NCBI GenBank assembly: GCA_036507695.1
Contig: DATCIR010000247.1
Location: 1-12,666, forward strand
Direction of reading: 5' to 3'
DNA: 12,666 nt
Source of the DNA: JAKEGK01 sp036507695
GTDB taxonomy: Bacteria > Pseudomonadota > Gammaproteobacteria > SZUA-152
Shown here: one piece after another, positions 1-5,773 of the stretch
Layout: each line of letters opens with the position of its first letter
How positions within the stretch are numbered: the stretch's first letter is position 1
Notes under the pieces: generated by a model
What the model saw: the letters and a program-made list of their open reading frames with translations, nothing else
The model's database searches: none
What the model was told of the DNA's origin: nothing
Program-made: the position numbers and the translations under genes

Positions 1-90
1 GGTGCGTTGCTGCGCAACATACCCTGCCACACTAGGGTTCGCTCCGCGCACCCCAATGGGCTGCTTTGTCGGGGTGTAACTGAACACCCC
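1..90. repeat. Short inverted repeats at the left edge
   Basis: Bases 1-10 and 14-23 form an imperfect hairpin (ten positions, one mismatch, one G-T wobble, 3-nt loop). It resembles half of a dispersed intergenic repeat and may be cut by the window edge. Farther on, GGGGTG at 71-76 can pair with CACCCC at 49-54 or with CACCCC at 85-90. The second pairing extends to a 7-bp stem with a 6-nt loop (71-77 with 84-90). No T-run follows on either strand, so a Rho-independent terminator is not supported. No gene is seen here. Confidence 0.45.
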
Positions 91-127
91 AAAGTGCAAA
101 GGGGGGCGAGCAGTTACCTATAAACAA

Positions 128-133
128 TATAAT
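128..133 (+). promoter_or_regulatory. Candidate -10 box for the M48 lipoprotein gene
   Basis: A perfect TATAAT lies in an AT-rich patch about 60 bases before the GTG start at 194. The region 16-18 bases upstream is G-rich and has no recognisable -35 box, so this is a weak or activator-dependent promoter candidate at best. The presumed leader contains GCCGGG around 143-148 and CCCGG around 168-172, which could pair across a loop. Confidence 0.35.
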
Positions 134-193
134 AATTAATAGAGCCGGGAAGCCTGTTACGGTATCACCCGGATAGCTGAATGGGGGTAGTTT

Positions 194-1459
194 GTGTTGC
201 AGCGTTTCACAACCAGACATTTACGCGGCGCGGGCGCACTCCTGTTATTCGTGTTGCTGTATGGTTGTGCGGGAACCGCCGGTAATGTGCAACCCCTGAC
301 AGAAAACAGTCATGACTACGGCGCAACTGAAACAGAACTTTCCCTCCTTAGCAAATCCACTGCGGCTCATCAGGAACTGGAAAAGAAAGGCTTAATTCTG
401 TCTGACGAATTCATCAATGAATTCGTCAGACAGACTGGCGCCCGCATAACACCCGGCATTTATGGGGAGCAGATAAAAATCCAATTTTATGTATTAAAAG
501 ATTCTACAGTAAATGCAATGGCTTTCCCCAATGGGAACATTTACATCAATGTGGGGTTACTGGCGCGACTGCATAACGAGGCGCAGCTGGCGCACGTATT
601 GTCGCATGAGGTTGCCCATGTCGTGCAGCGGCACAGTTTAAAGCGCGCGGTCAATCGCTCATCGACGATTGTCGCGGCGCATATCACTGATTTATTGCTG
701 TTTGGAACAAGCATTGGGTACCTGCCGTACTTGAGCAGTTTGTCCGGATTTAGTCAGGAACAGGAGCTGGAGTCTGATCAATACGCGTTAAAATATATGT
801 ATAACGCAAGTTATGACACCGCGGAGTCGGTAAACGTGTTTAAGATTCTCCAGGAAACCAGCGCGGCCGAATCGATAAAGGGATCTATTTACAGCAGCCA
901 TCCAACAAATAAGCTACGCATACAACAGTCTGAAGAATTAATTCAGCAGCAATACTCCACGCAAGCACATGCGCTGCAAGATCAAGAACAGTTTCTGCGC
1001 GTACAGCGCGCTATTGAGAGGTTGAATTTAGAGCTGCAACTGACCAGTAGAAAATACCAAATGACAATACAAGGCGCGGAACGGGCTATCGCGAACAATT
1101 CAAATGATCCTTGGATTTGGTATTACAAGGCGGAAGCTTACCGGCTTATGGCCAAAAATCCAAAATCGGCGGCGCTTGAGCGCGCCTGGATCAAAGGCGA
1201 AAGTCAAAGCGCCGAAAAATATGAGCAGGAAATACAAGCGCAAACTCAGGAGTTGCTCAATAAGGCGAGTGAGACTTTGGCAGAAGGTGTGCGCCTCGCA
1301 GGCAATATTCCCCAATTTCATCGGTGCAGGGGCTTAATCGCCTACGATTTAGCGGATATGGCAGTTGCCAAAGAGGAACTAACAAAGTATCTGCAGAGCG
1401 GATCAGATCTCAAGGACAAGCTTTTTATTGAGCGGCAATTAAAAAAACTGGGTGGTTGA
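194..1459 (+). CDS. M48-family zinc metalloprotease, outer-membrane-type lipoprotein (BepA/YfgC-like)
   Basis: Predicted periplasmic lipid-anchored metallopeptidase of 421 aa. The N-terminus has a basic start, a hydrophobic stretch (about residues 13-23) and a lipobox ending LYGC, with C25 as the probable lipidated cysteine. The zinc site is H138-E139-x-x-H142 in SHEVAHVVQRHS, with E191 in SQEQELESD as the likely third ligand; this matches the SRxxExxAD pattern of M48 enzymes, with Ser for the usual Ala before D195. A conserved-looking SSHPTNKLRIQ follows at about 234-244. The C-terminal third is helical and TPR-like (for example WYYKAEAYRL), as in BepA, which acts in outer-membrane protein quality control. 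The start is GTG 194, six bases after a G-rich SD-like GGGGG at 183-187; TTG 197 is possible. The next lipoprotein starts one base after the stop, so co-transcription is likely. A perfect 18-bp inverted repeat lies inside codons 68-81. The family call is firm; the substrate is unknown. Confidence 0.9.
   Translation: MLQRFTTRHLRGAGALLLFVLLYGCAGTAGNVQPLTENSHDYGATETELSLLSKSTAAHQELEKKGLILSDEFINEFVRQTGARITPGIYGEQIKIQFYVLKDSTVNAMAFPNGNIYINVGLLARLHNEAQLAHVLSHEVAHVVQRHSLKRAVNRSSTIVAAHITDLLLFGTSIGYLPYLSSLSGFSQEQELESDQYALKYMYNASYDTAESVNVFKILQETSAAESIKGSIYSSHPTNKLRIQQSEELIQQQYSTQAHALQDQEQFLRVQRAIERLNLELQLTSRKYQMTIQGAERAIANNSNDPWIWYYKAEAYRLMAKNPKSAALERAWIKGESQSAEKYEQEIQAQTQELLNKASETLAEGVRLAGNIPQFHRCRGLIAYDLADMAVAKEELTKYLQSGSDLKDKLFIERQLKKLGG
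397..434. repeat. Perfect 18-bp inverted repeat inside the M48 coding sequence
   Basis: The left arm TCTGTCTGACGAATTCAT (397-414) and right arm ATGAATTCGTCAGACAGA (417-434) are exact reverse complements, separated only by CA. Each arm contains an EcoRI-type GAATTC. In frame it encodes LSDEFINEFVRQT, in a place where M48 proteins of this type usually carry a helix before the catalytic core. With a 2-nt centre the DNA could form a cruciform and the mRNA a very stable hairpin, although the RNA loop would have to open a few pairs. Confidence 0.95.
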
Positions 1460-1460
1460 T

Positions 1461-2249
1461 ATGATAATTAAGAAGTCGGGGTTAGTTTTACCAGGAATTC
1501 TCGTGTTGTCCATTTTGCAGGGTTGCGCCTATACCGCTGTCCGCCAACACAAGGATTACCACGAGTATGTCAAAGATGTTGAATATATAGTAATTGCGCC
1601 GCCTGCTGTGACGGTGGAGGAAGTGACATTTACGGGTGAAAATAACCAGTTAACCGACAAAAAAGCATTAATTCAAAGTCAACTAATAAATCTCGCGAAA
1701 GCAAAGCTCAAAGAACGTGGTTTTAAGGTCGTGGATTTTGATATTGATGCGGAAATGGAAAAGGATAAGGATTTCGCATTTGAGGTTAACCAAGTCGAAG
1801 AAGCGTTTAAGCAAACGCGCCAGGAGCTGTATGATGGACAACAGGTTGCCGAAGAGGAAAAAGCAAAATTCAATTCCTCACTGGGGCCCGTTGTGAATAC
1901 GATTGCAAACCGTGCGGGTGCTGACGCCGTATTATTGCTGCATTACTATGGCTTCGAGAAATCCTCAGGCATGGTGGCCAAAGATATTGCCGCAGGCGTA
2001 TTATTGGCATTACTAACTGGCACAGTCGCGGCATCCACTACCCAAGGATCACAAGTGGAAGTGGCGCTGATTGACGGTGATACAGGGGCGGTTCTATGGG
2101 TCAATTCGCGCGCGGCGCCAACCCTTTCCGCGGATGTAACATCTATTGCCATGAGTGAATTACCCGGTACTAATGCGGTGGCGCAAAATACTTCAACCGT
2201 AGAGGATAAACCGGAGAATACAGCGCCTCCCGCGCCGGATAATTATTAG
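1461..2249 (+). CDS. Putative lipoprotein of unknown function
   Basis: A protein of 262 aa when started at ATG 1461; a GTG nine bases upstream (1452) is the alternative. ATG is preferred because it starts one base after the protease stop and leaves a normal signal peptide: KK at residues 4-5, a hydrophobic stretch 7-19, and lipobox LQGC with C22 as the likely lipidated cysteine. The mature part holds a charged, mostly helical segment rich in Lys and Glu (about 65-140), followed by a mixed region with ADAVLLLHYYGF and ALIDGDTGAVLWVNSRA. The latter looks like the beta-sheet core of small periplasmic lipoproteins related to CsgG or GNA1162, but I cannot assign a family. A hydrophobic stretch at about 175-192 (DIAAGVLLALLTGTVAAS) could be a buried or membrane-associated helix. 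The C-terminus is Pro/Ala/Asn-rich and probably disordered. The tight coupling suggests it works with the protease or is its partner, which is inference. Confidence 0.8.
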   Translation: MIIKKSGLVLPGILVLSILQGCAYTAVRQHKDYHEYVKDVEYIVIAPPAVTVEEVTFTGENNQLTDKKALIQSQLINLAKAKLKERGFKVVDFDIDAEMEKDKDFAFEVNQVEEAFKQTRQELYDGQQVAEEEKAKFNSSLGPVVNTIANRAGADAVLLLHYYGFEKSSGMVAKDIAAGVLLALLTGTVAASTTQGSQVEVALIDGDTGAVLWVNSRAAPTLSADVTSIAMSELPGTNAVAQNTSTVEDKPENTAPPAPDNY

Positions 2250-2348
2250 ATTCCTTGTAATTTCGCCCCGCTTATCTTTGTTCCCACGAACTGCGCACTG
2301 TGTTGGCATCGATAGTACTGAACATAGGCACTCCGGCTGTGTCCCGGG

Positions 2349-2462
2349 GTAGAAGCGGCGTCTCGCCGCTTATTCGTGCGCGAACGCTGCCGGGGAGCAG
2401 CCCACGCCAACCGGCGCTGGGATACCTGCTGCACGGCAAAAGCGGCGGGACGCCGCTTCTAC
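2349..2462. repeat. Double-hairpin inverted repeat element A (MITE/REP-like)
   Basis: Two 23-base arms, 2349-2371 and 2440-2462, are reverse complements with a single mismatch. Each arm is also a hairpin by itself: AAGCGGCG-TCT-CGCCGCTT on the left and AAGCGGCG-GGA-CGCCGCTT on the right. The outer ends are GTAG and CTAC. The 68-base centre is GC-rich and has no evident coding. The design suggests a dispersed intergenic repeat of REP or MITE type, possibly a former pair of REP units. No target-site duplication could be recognised with confidence. Confidence 0.8.
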
Positions 2463-2535
2463 TGGCGACCGCGAGTGGCCTATCCTGGGGTGCTAACCGT
2501 AGTGCCAAAGAGCGTCGCAATTGGGTGTGAGCAGT

Positions 2536-2607
2536 GCGTAGGGTGGGCACCGCCCACCAATAAAGCCTGTCAATACGCACGAATGGTGGGCGATGCCCAC
2601 CCTACGC
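2536..2607. repeat. Double-hairpin inverted repeat element B (MITE/REP-like)
   Basis: Two 23-base arms, 2536-2558 and 2585-2607, are reverse complements with a single mismatch; the outer ends are GCGTAGGG and CCCTACGC. Each arm folds on itself: GGTGGGC-ACC-GCCCACC on the left and GGTGGGC-GAT-GCCCACC on the right. The 26-base centre is AT-richer. The GTAGGGTGGGC/GCCCACCCTAC type of repeat occurs between genes in many proteobacterial genomes, which I recall from general knowledge and could not check here. Its sequence is unrelated to element A, but the geometry is the same. Confidence 0.85.
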
Positions 2608-2855
2608 GCTGGCCTGACTTTTGTTTAAAGCCCGAGATCAACAAAAATACATATTAAATCACGAATCGAAAAGCGGGTGCGTCTCGATAGATCGCTGGCA
2701 TTTTCCATGAAAAATACGCCTCAAAAATACTCCACCACGGAATGGCTTGTATCAATTATCGCGTCAAAATAACGGCCGGCACTCCATTTTGAGTAATGCA
2801 CGCAAGGTCACCGCCGGCGCGGGAAAAGATTATACGTGTGTGAAAAATATTCCGG

Positions 2856-2861
2856 TATAAT
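2856..2861 (+). promoter_or_regulatory. Candidate -10 box for uup
   Basis: A perfect TATAAT in GGTATAATGC, 37 bases before the ATG of uup. No good TTGACA-like hexamer lies 16-18 bases upstream (the bases there read around TACGTG). The start site would fall near 2868, giving a leader of about 30 bases. Confidence 0.45.
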
Positions 2862-2897
2862 GCTCCGCTATTTCCTTGCCGGATTGTAATTGCTTCC

Positions 2898-4808
2898 ATG
2901 TTGCTCGCCAAACTCACCAACGCCTGCCTTGCTTACGGTCTTCACCACCTGCTGGATCATGTGGAACTCCAGGTGAATGACAACGAACGCATTTGTATTA
3001 TCGGACGCAATGGCACCGGTAAAACATCATTGCTGAACGTGTTGGCGGGCCAGGCCGCCGTCGACAGTGGCGAGGTGTGGTATCGCACCGGCCTGCGGAT
3101 TGCGTATTTAACCCAGGAAATTGCCGCGCATCCCGGCATGGATGTCTATGCCGTGGTGGCAAGCGGGTTGCCGGAAGCGGGCGGGTTGTTGGCGGAATAT
3201 CACGCGGTGTCGCATCGCGTTGCCATCGCGGGCGGTGACGAAACCGAGTTGAAAAAACTGGCGCGCTTGCAGCAACAGCTCGAACACCATGACGGCTGGA
3301 GCCTGGATCAGAAAATTTCCACGGCCGGCACGCAACTCGATTTGCCGATGGATGACCAATTCGCGGATCTGTCGGGCGGAACACAACGCCGGGTACTGCT
3401 GGCCAAAGCCCTGGTCAGTGATCCCGGTTTACTTTTGCTGGATGAACCGACCAATCATCTCGATATCGAGCGTATCCAATGGCTGGAAGATTTTTTAATG
3501 AATTTCCGCGGTTCGTTGATTTTTATCACCCACGACCGCTTGTTTCTGCAACATCTTGCCACGCGCATCGTGGAACTGGACCGGGGAAACCTGACCAGTT
3601 ACCCCGGCAGTTATTCCCATTATGCAATCGCCAAACAGAAAGCCCTCGAAGAAGAACAAATCCAGAACGCCAAGTTTGATAAAAAACTCGCGGAAGAAGA
3701 GCGCTGGATCCGTCAGGGTATCAAGGCGCGCAGGACCCGCAATGAAGGCCGTGCGCGCGCCTTAATAGCCTTGCGCCGGGAGCGTTCGCAGCGCCGTGAT
3801 GTCATCGGTAACGTCAAGTTGAACCTGGAAGCGGCGCAACAATCCGGTAAATTGGTTACCGAGTTAAACGATGTTAACTTTGCTTACCCCGATGGCCAGC
3901 CGGTCATAACCCATTTTTCCACGCGCATCATGCGTGGTGACCGCATTGGGATAATCGGGCCCAATGGCTGCGGCAAAAGCACCTTAATAAAATTACTCAT
4001 GAACCAGCTGCAGCCCCAGTCCGGCACGATTGATTCAGGCACTAATTTGCAGATATTGTATTTCGATCAACAACGGGAACAATTGGAACCGGATAAAAGC
4101 GTAATCGATAACCTTGGCTTGGGTACCGACTTTGTGACGGTTAACGGCAAATCGCGCCATGTGATCGGATACCTGCAGGATTTTTTGTTTTTACCGCAAC
4201 GGGCCCTATCACCGGTGCGAGCCTTGTCCGGCGGGGAAAAAAACCGCCTGTTATTGGCGCGCTTGTTTACCAAGCCGGCCAATTTACTGATCCTGGACGA
4301 GCCGACCAACGACCTGGACGTGGAAAGCCTTGAGTTACTCGAGGAGTTGATCAGCGAATTCGCGGGAACCATCGTGCTGGTCAGTCATGACCGCGCGTTT
4401 CTGGACAATATTGTCACCGGCGTCTGGGTGTTTGAGGGTAACGGAATTATTGAGGAATATGTTGGCGGCTACAGTGACTGGTATGAACGTCACCGCAAGC
4501 GCGCGGTGGTCGAAAACAACACGAGCGCCGCGCCCAATCCGGAAATTAAAACGAAAACCGGGCAGTCCGCCAAAGCCGCTCCAGCCAAAAAGCTTTCCTA
4601 TAAGGAACAGCGCGAGCTGGACACCTTGCCGGGTGTGATTGAAACTTTGGAAACCGAAAAACAGCAACTGCAACACCAAATGGGGCAAGCGGATTTTTAC
4701 CAGCAGGAACAAACGCGCATCAAATCCCAGTTGCAACACCTGGAGGAAATCAACGCCCGGCTGGATCAGGCTTATCAGCGCTGGGGGCAGCTCGAGGACC
4801 GTGCTTAG
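2898..4808 (+). CDS. uup: ABC-F family ATPase, Uup type
   Basis: A 636-aa cytoplasmic protein with two ATP-binding cassettes and no membrane segments; E. coli Uup is about 635 aa. Cassette 1: Walker A GRNGTGKT (residues 36-43), signature LSGGTQ (158-163), Walker B ending LLLLDEPTNHLD (D182, E183). An interdomain linker follows, rich in Glu, Arg and Lys (about 255-305). Cassette 2: Walker A GPNGCGKS (354-361), signature LSGGE (443-447), Walker B LILDEPTNDLD (D467, E468). The Lys/Gln/Glu-rich C-terminal tail (about 555-636) looks like the coiled coil that binds DNA in Uup. ABC-F proteins act on ribosomes; Uup is also linked to precise excision of transposons and to Holliday-junction-like DNA. 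ATG 2898 fits the family N-terminus (MLLAKLTNACLAYG), although the SD is weak. It appears monocistronic, with its own promoter candidate upstream. Confidence 0.95.
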   Translation: MLLAKLTNACLAYGLHHLLDHVELQVNDNERICIIGRNGTGKTSLLNVLAGQAAVDSGEVWYRTGLRIAYLTQEIAAHPGMDVYAVVASGLPEAGGLLAEYHAVSHRVAIAGGDETELKKLARLQQQLEHHDGWSLDQKISTAGTQLDLPMDDQFADLSGGTQRRVLLAKALVSDPGLLLLDEPTNHLDIERIQWLEDFLMNFRGSLIFITHDRLFLQHLATRIVELDRGNLTSYPGSYSHYAIAKQKALEEEQIQNAKFDKKLAEEERWIRQGIKARRTRNEGRARALIALRRERSQRRDVIGNVKLNLEAAQQSGKLVTELNDVNFAYPDGQPVITHFSTRIMRGDRIGIIGPNGCGKSTLIKLLMNQLQPQSGTIDSGTNLQILYFDQQREQLEPDKSVIDNLGLGTDFVTVNGKSRHVIGYLQDFLFLPQRALSPVRALSGGEKNRLLLARLFTKPANLLILDEPTNDLDVESLELLEELISEFAGTIVLVSHDRAFLDNIVTGVWVFEGNGIIEEYVGGYSDWYERHRKRAVVENNTSAAPNPEIKTKTGQSAKAAPAKKLSYKEQRELDTLPGVIETLETEKQQLQHQMGQADFYQQEQTRIKSQLQHLEEINARLDQAYQRWGQLEDRA

Positions 4809-4950
4809 GTCACATTTTTCAAGTGAGCAATGAATAACCAATCCTAGTTTGGTTTTCAAGATTAAGTAGTTACGGGTTAAAATGTGGCTAAGCTGTATCT
4901 TTAATGTTTCCTTTCTGTATAAATTTTGTATCTGTACTAAAATTAAGACC
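4809..4950 (+). promoter_or_regulatory. Spacer between uup and the response regulator, with promoter-like box
   Basis: 142 AT-rich bases. ACCAA (4837-4841) and TTGGT (4849-4853) form a small 5-bp stem followed by a short T-run, at most a feeble terminator for uup. TATAAA at 4918-4923, preceded by TG, is the best -10 candidate for the response regulator; the -35 region is poor. A second TTAAAAT lies near 4877. None is strong. Confidence 0.3.
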
Positions 4951-5661
4951 ATGTATATCGCGATAATCGAAGACGATCTCAGTCAGGCCAAACTAATTTC
5001 AGTTTGGCTGGAAAAAGCGGGTCACGCCTGCAAGGTTTTTCCGCGTGGAAAATCGTTTATCGACAATGCCGGCAATGAGGAATTCGATTTGCTGATTATT
5101 GACTGGGTGCTGCCGGATATTAATGGCGATGAGGTGTTGCGTTGGGCGCGCAACAACCTGGGATGGGAAATACCCATCGTCTTCATGACCTTTCGTGATG
5201 CCACGGATGATATCGCCAAGATTCTTCACCTGGGTGCGGACGATTATATTTCCAAGTCGGTCGACCGCAAGGAGTTGCTGGCGCGAATCAGTACCCTGCA
5301 GCGCCGCGCAAAGTTTTCACCCCAGTCGAACAACATTATTAAAATCGGCGACTATGTGGTCGATAACTCGCAACATAAGATTGTTTACCGGGGCGAGGAA
5401 ATCAAACTGACACCCAAGGAATTCAAGCTCGCTTATTACCTGTTTAAAAACGTCAACCAATTACGTACCCGCGCCGATTTGCTGGCCAATGTCTGGGGCC
5501 GTAATGCCGAAATCAGTACCCGCACCGTAGATATCCATATCAGCCGCCTGCGTAAAAAATTAAAAGTCGACGAGGACGCGAACTGGAAACTGGAAGCCGT
5601 ATCCAGCATGGGATATCGTTTGTCTTATGATTCGAGCGAAATCAGCTCTGCCGCCAATTAA
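4951..5661 (+). CDS. OmpR-family response regulator, no kinase beside it
   Basis: A cytoplasmic two-component transcription regulator of 236 aa. The receiver domain (about 1-118) has the acidic pair D8-D9 in IIEDD, phosphoacceptor D51 in LLIIDWVLPD, switch residue T80 in VFMTFRD and the conserved K102 in YISKSVD, where Ser replaces the usual Pro after the Lys. The C-terminal winged-helix DNA-binding domain (about 130-232) has the typical LTPKEFKLAYYLF and STRTVDIHISRLRKKL, ending in GYRLSYD. I chose ATG 4951, which gives the family-standard beginning MYIAIIEDD. An in-frame ATG at 4882 would add 23 residues of unrelated Phe/Cys-rich sequence and would overlap the promoter-like box. No histidine kinase gene lies in the window. 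The sucrose cluster begins 112 bases downstream on the same strand, so a role in controlling it (for example osmotic) is possible but only inferred. Confidence 0.9.
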   Translation: MYIAIIEDDLSQAKLISVWLEKAGHACKVFPRGKSFIDNAGNEEFDLLIIDWVLPDINGDEVLRWARNNLGWEIPIVFMTFRDATDDIAKILHLGADDYISKSVDRKELLARISTLQRRAKFSPQSNNIIKIGDYVVDNSQHKIVYRGEEIKLTPKEFKLAYYLFKNVNQLRTRADLLANVWGRNAEISTRTVDIHISRLRKKLKVDEDANWKLEAVSSMGYRLSYDSSEISSAAN

Positions 5662-5773
5662 CCTATAACAAACCTAATCAGTTTTAATTTGGCTTTTCAG
5701 TAACACCGGGAATTGATAACAAACATTCGTTGTTCGCAATTCGCTGCTATTAAAAAATAAATCAGGAGGACCG
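5662..5773 (+). promoter_or_regulatory. Upstream region and ribosome-binding site of the sucrose cluster
   Basis: A 112-base AT-rich leader. It ends in a very strong SD, AGGAGG at 5764-5769, five bases before the ATG at 5774, the best SD in the window. TTGATA at 5713-5718 could be a -35 box, and TATTAA near 5748 could be a -10 box, but the two are not correctly spaced to each other. AACAA and TTGTT around 5718-5734 form a weak inverted repeat that might be an operator. No terminator after the response regulator was seen, so read-through is possible. Confidence 0.35.

Larger units (their letters stand above)
2250..2897. other. Non-coding intergenic region with two double-hairpin repeats and a promoter
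   Basis: About 650 bases without a convincing gene. Short open frames occur on both strands but run through the inverted repeats, lack good ribosome-binding sites and show no recognisable protein. The region contains the repeat elements at 2349-2462 and 2536-2607 and a TATAAT box just before uup. No clear terminator for the lipoprotein pair was seen. The remainder (about 2608-2820) is more AT-rich, with no further structure I could support. Confidence 0.7.

Noticed and set aside
33..58. GGGTTCG followed by CCCCA looks like a tRNA T-arm and 3' end
   Set aside because: No acceptor stem, anticodon arm or D-arm can be built from the available upstream bases.
71..90. Hairpin as a Rho-independent terminator
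   Set aside because: There is a 7-bp GC-rich stem, but no T-run follows on either strand.
2272..2657. Several 60-100-codon frames on both strands in the intergenic gap
   Set aside because: They run through the GC-rich inverted repeats, have no good ribosome-binding site, and are open because of base composition.
4882..4950. Upstream ATG as the response regulator start
   Set aside because: It adds 23 Phe/Cys-rich residues before the canonical receiver start MYIAIIEDD and overlaps the AT-rich promoter-like region; no family member I know has such an extension.
4335..4952. A 205-codon minus-strand frame over the end of uup and the following spacer
   Set aside because: It mostly mirrors the uup coding strand, contains no recognisable motif, and would overlap the promoter region of the response regulator.
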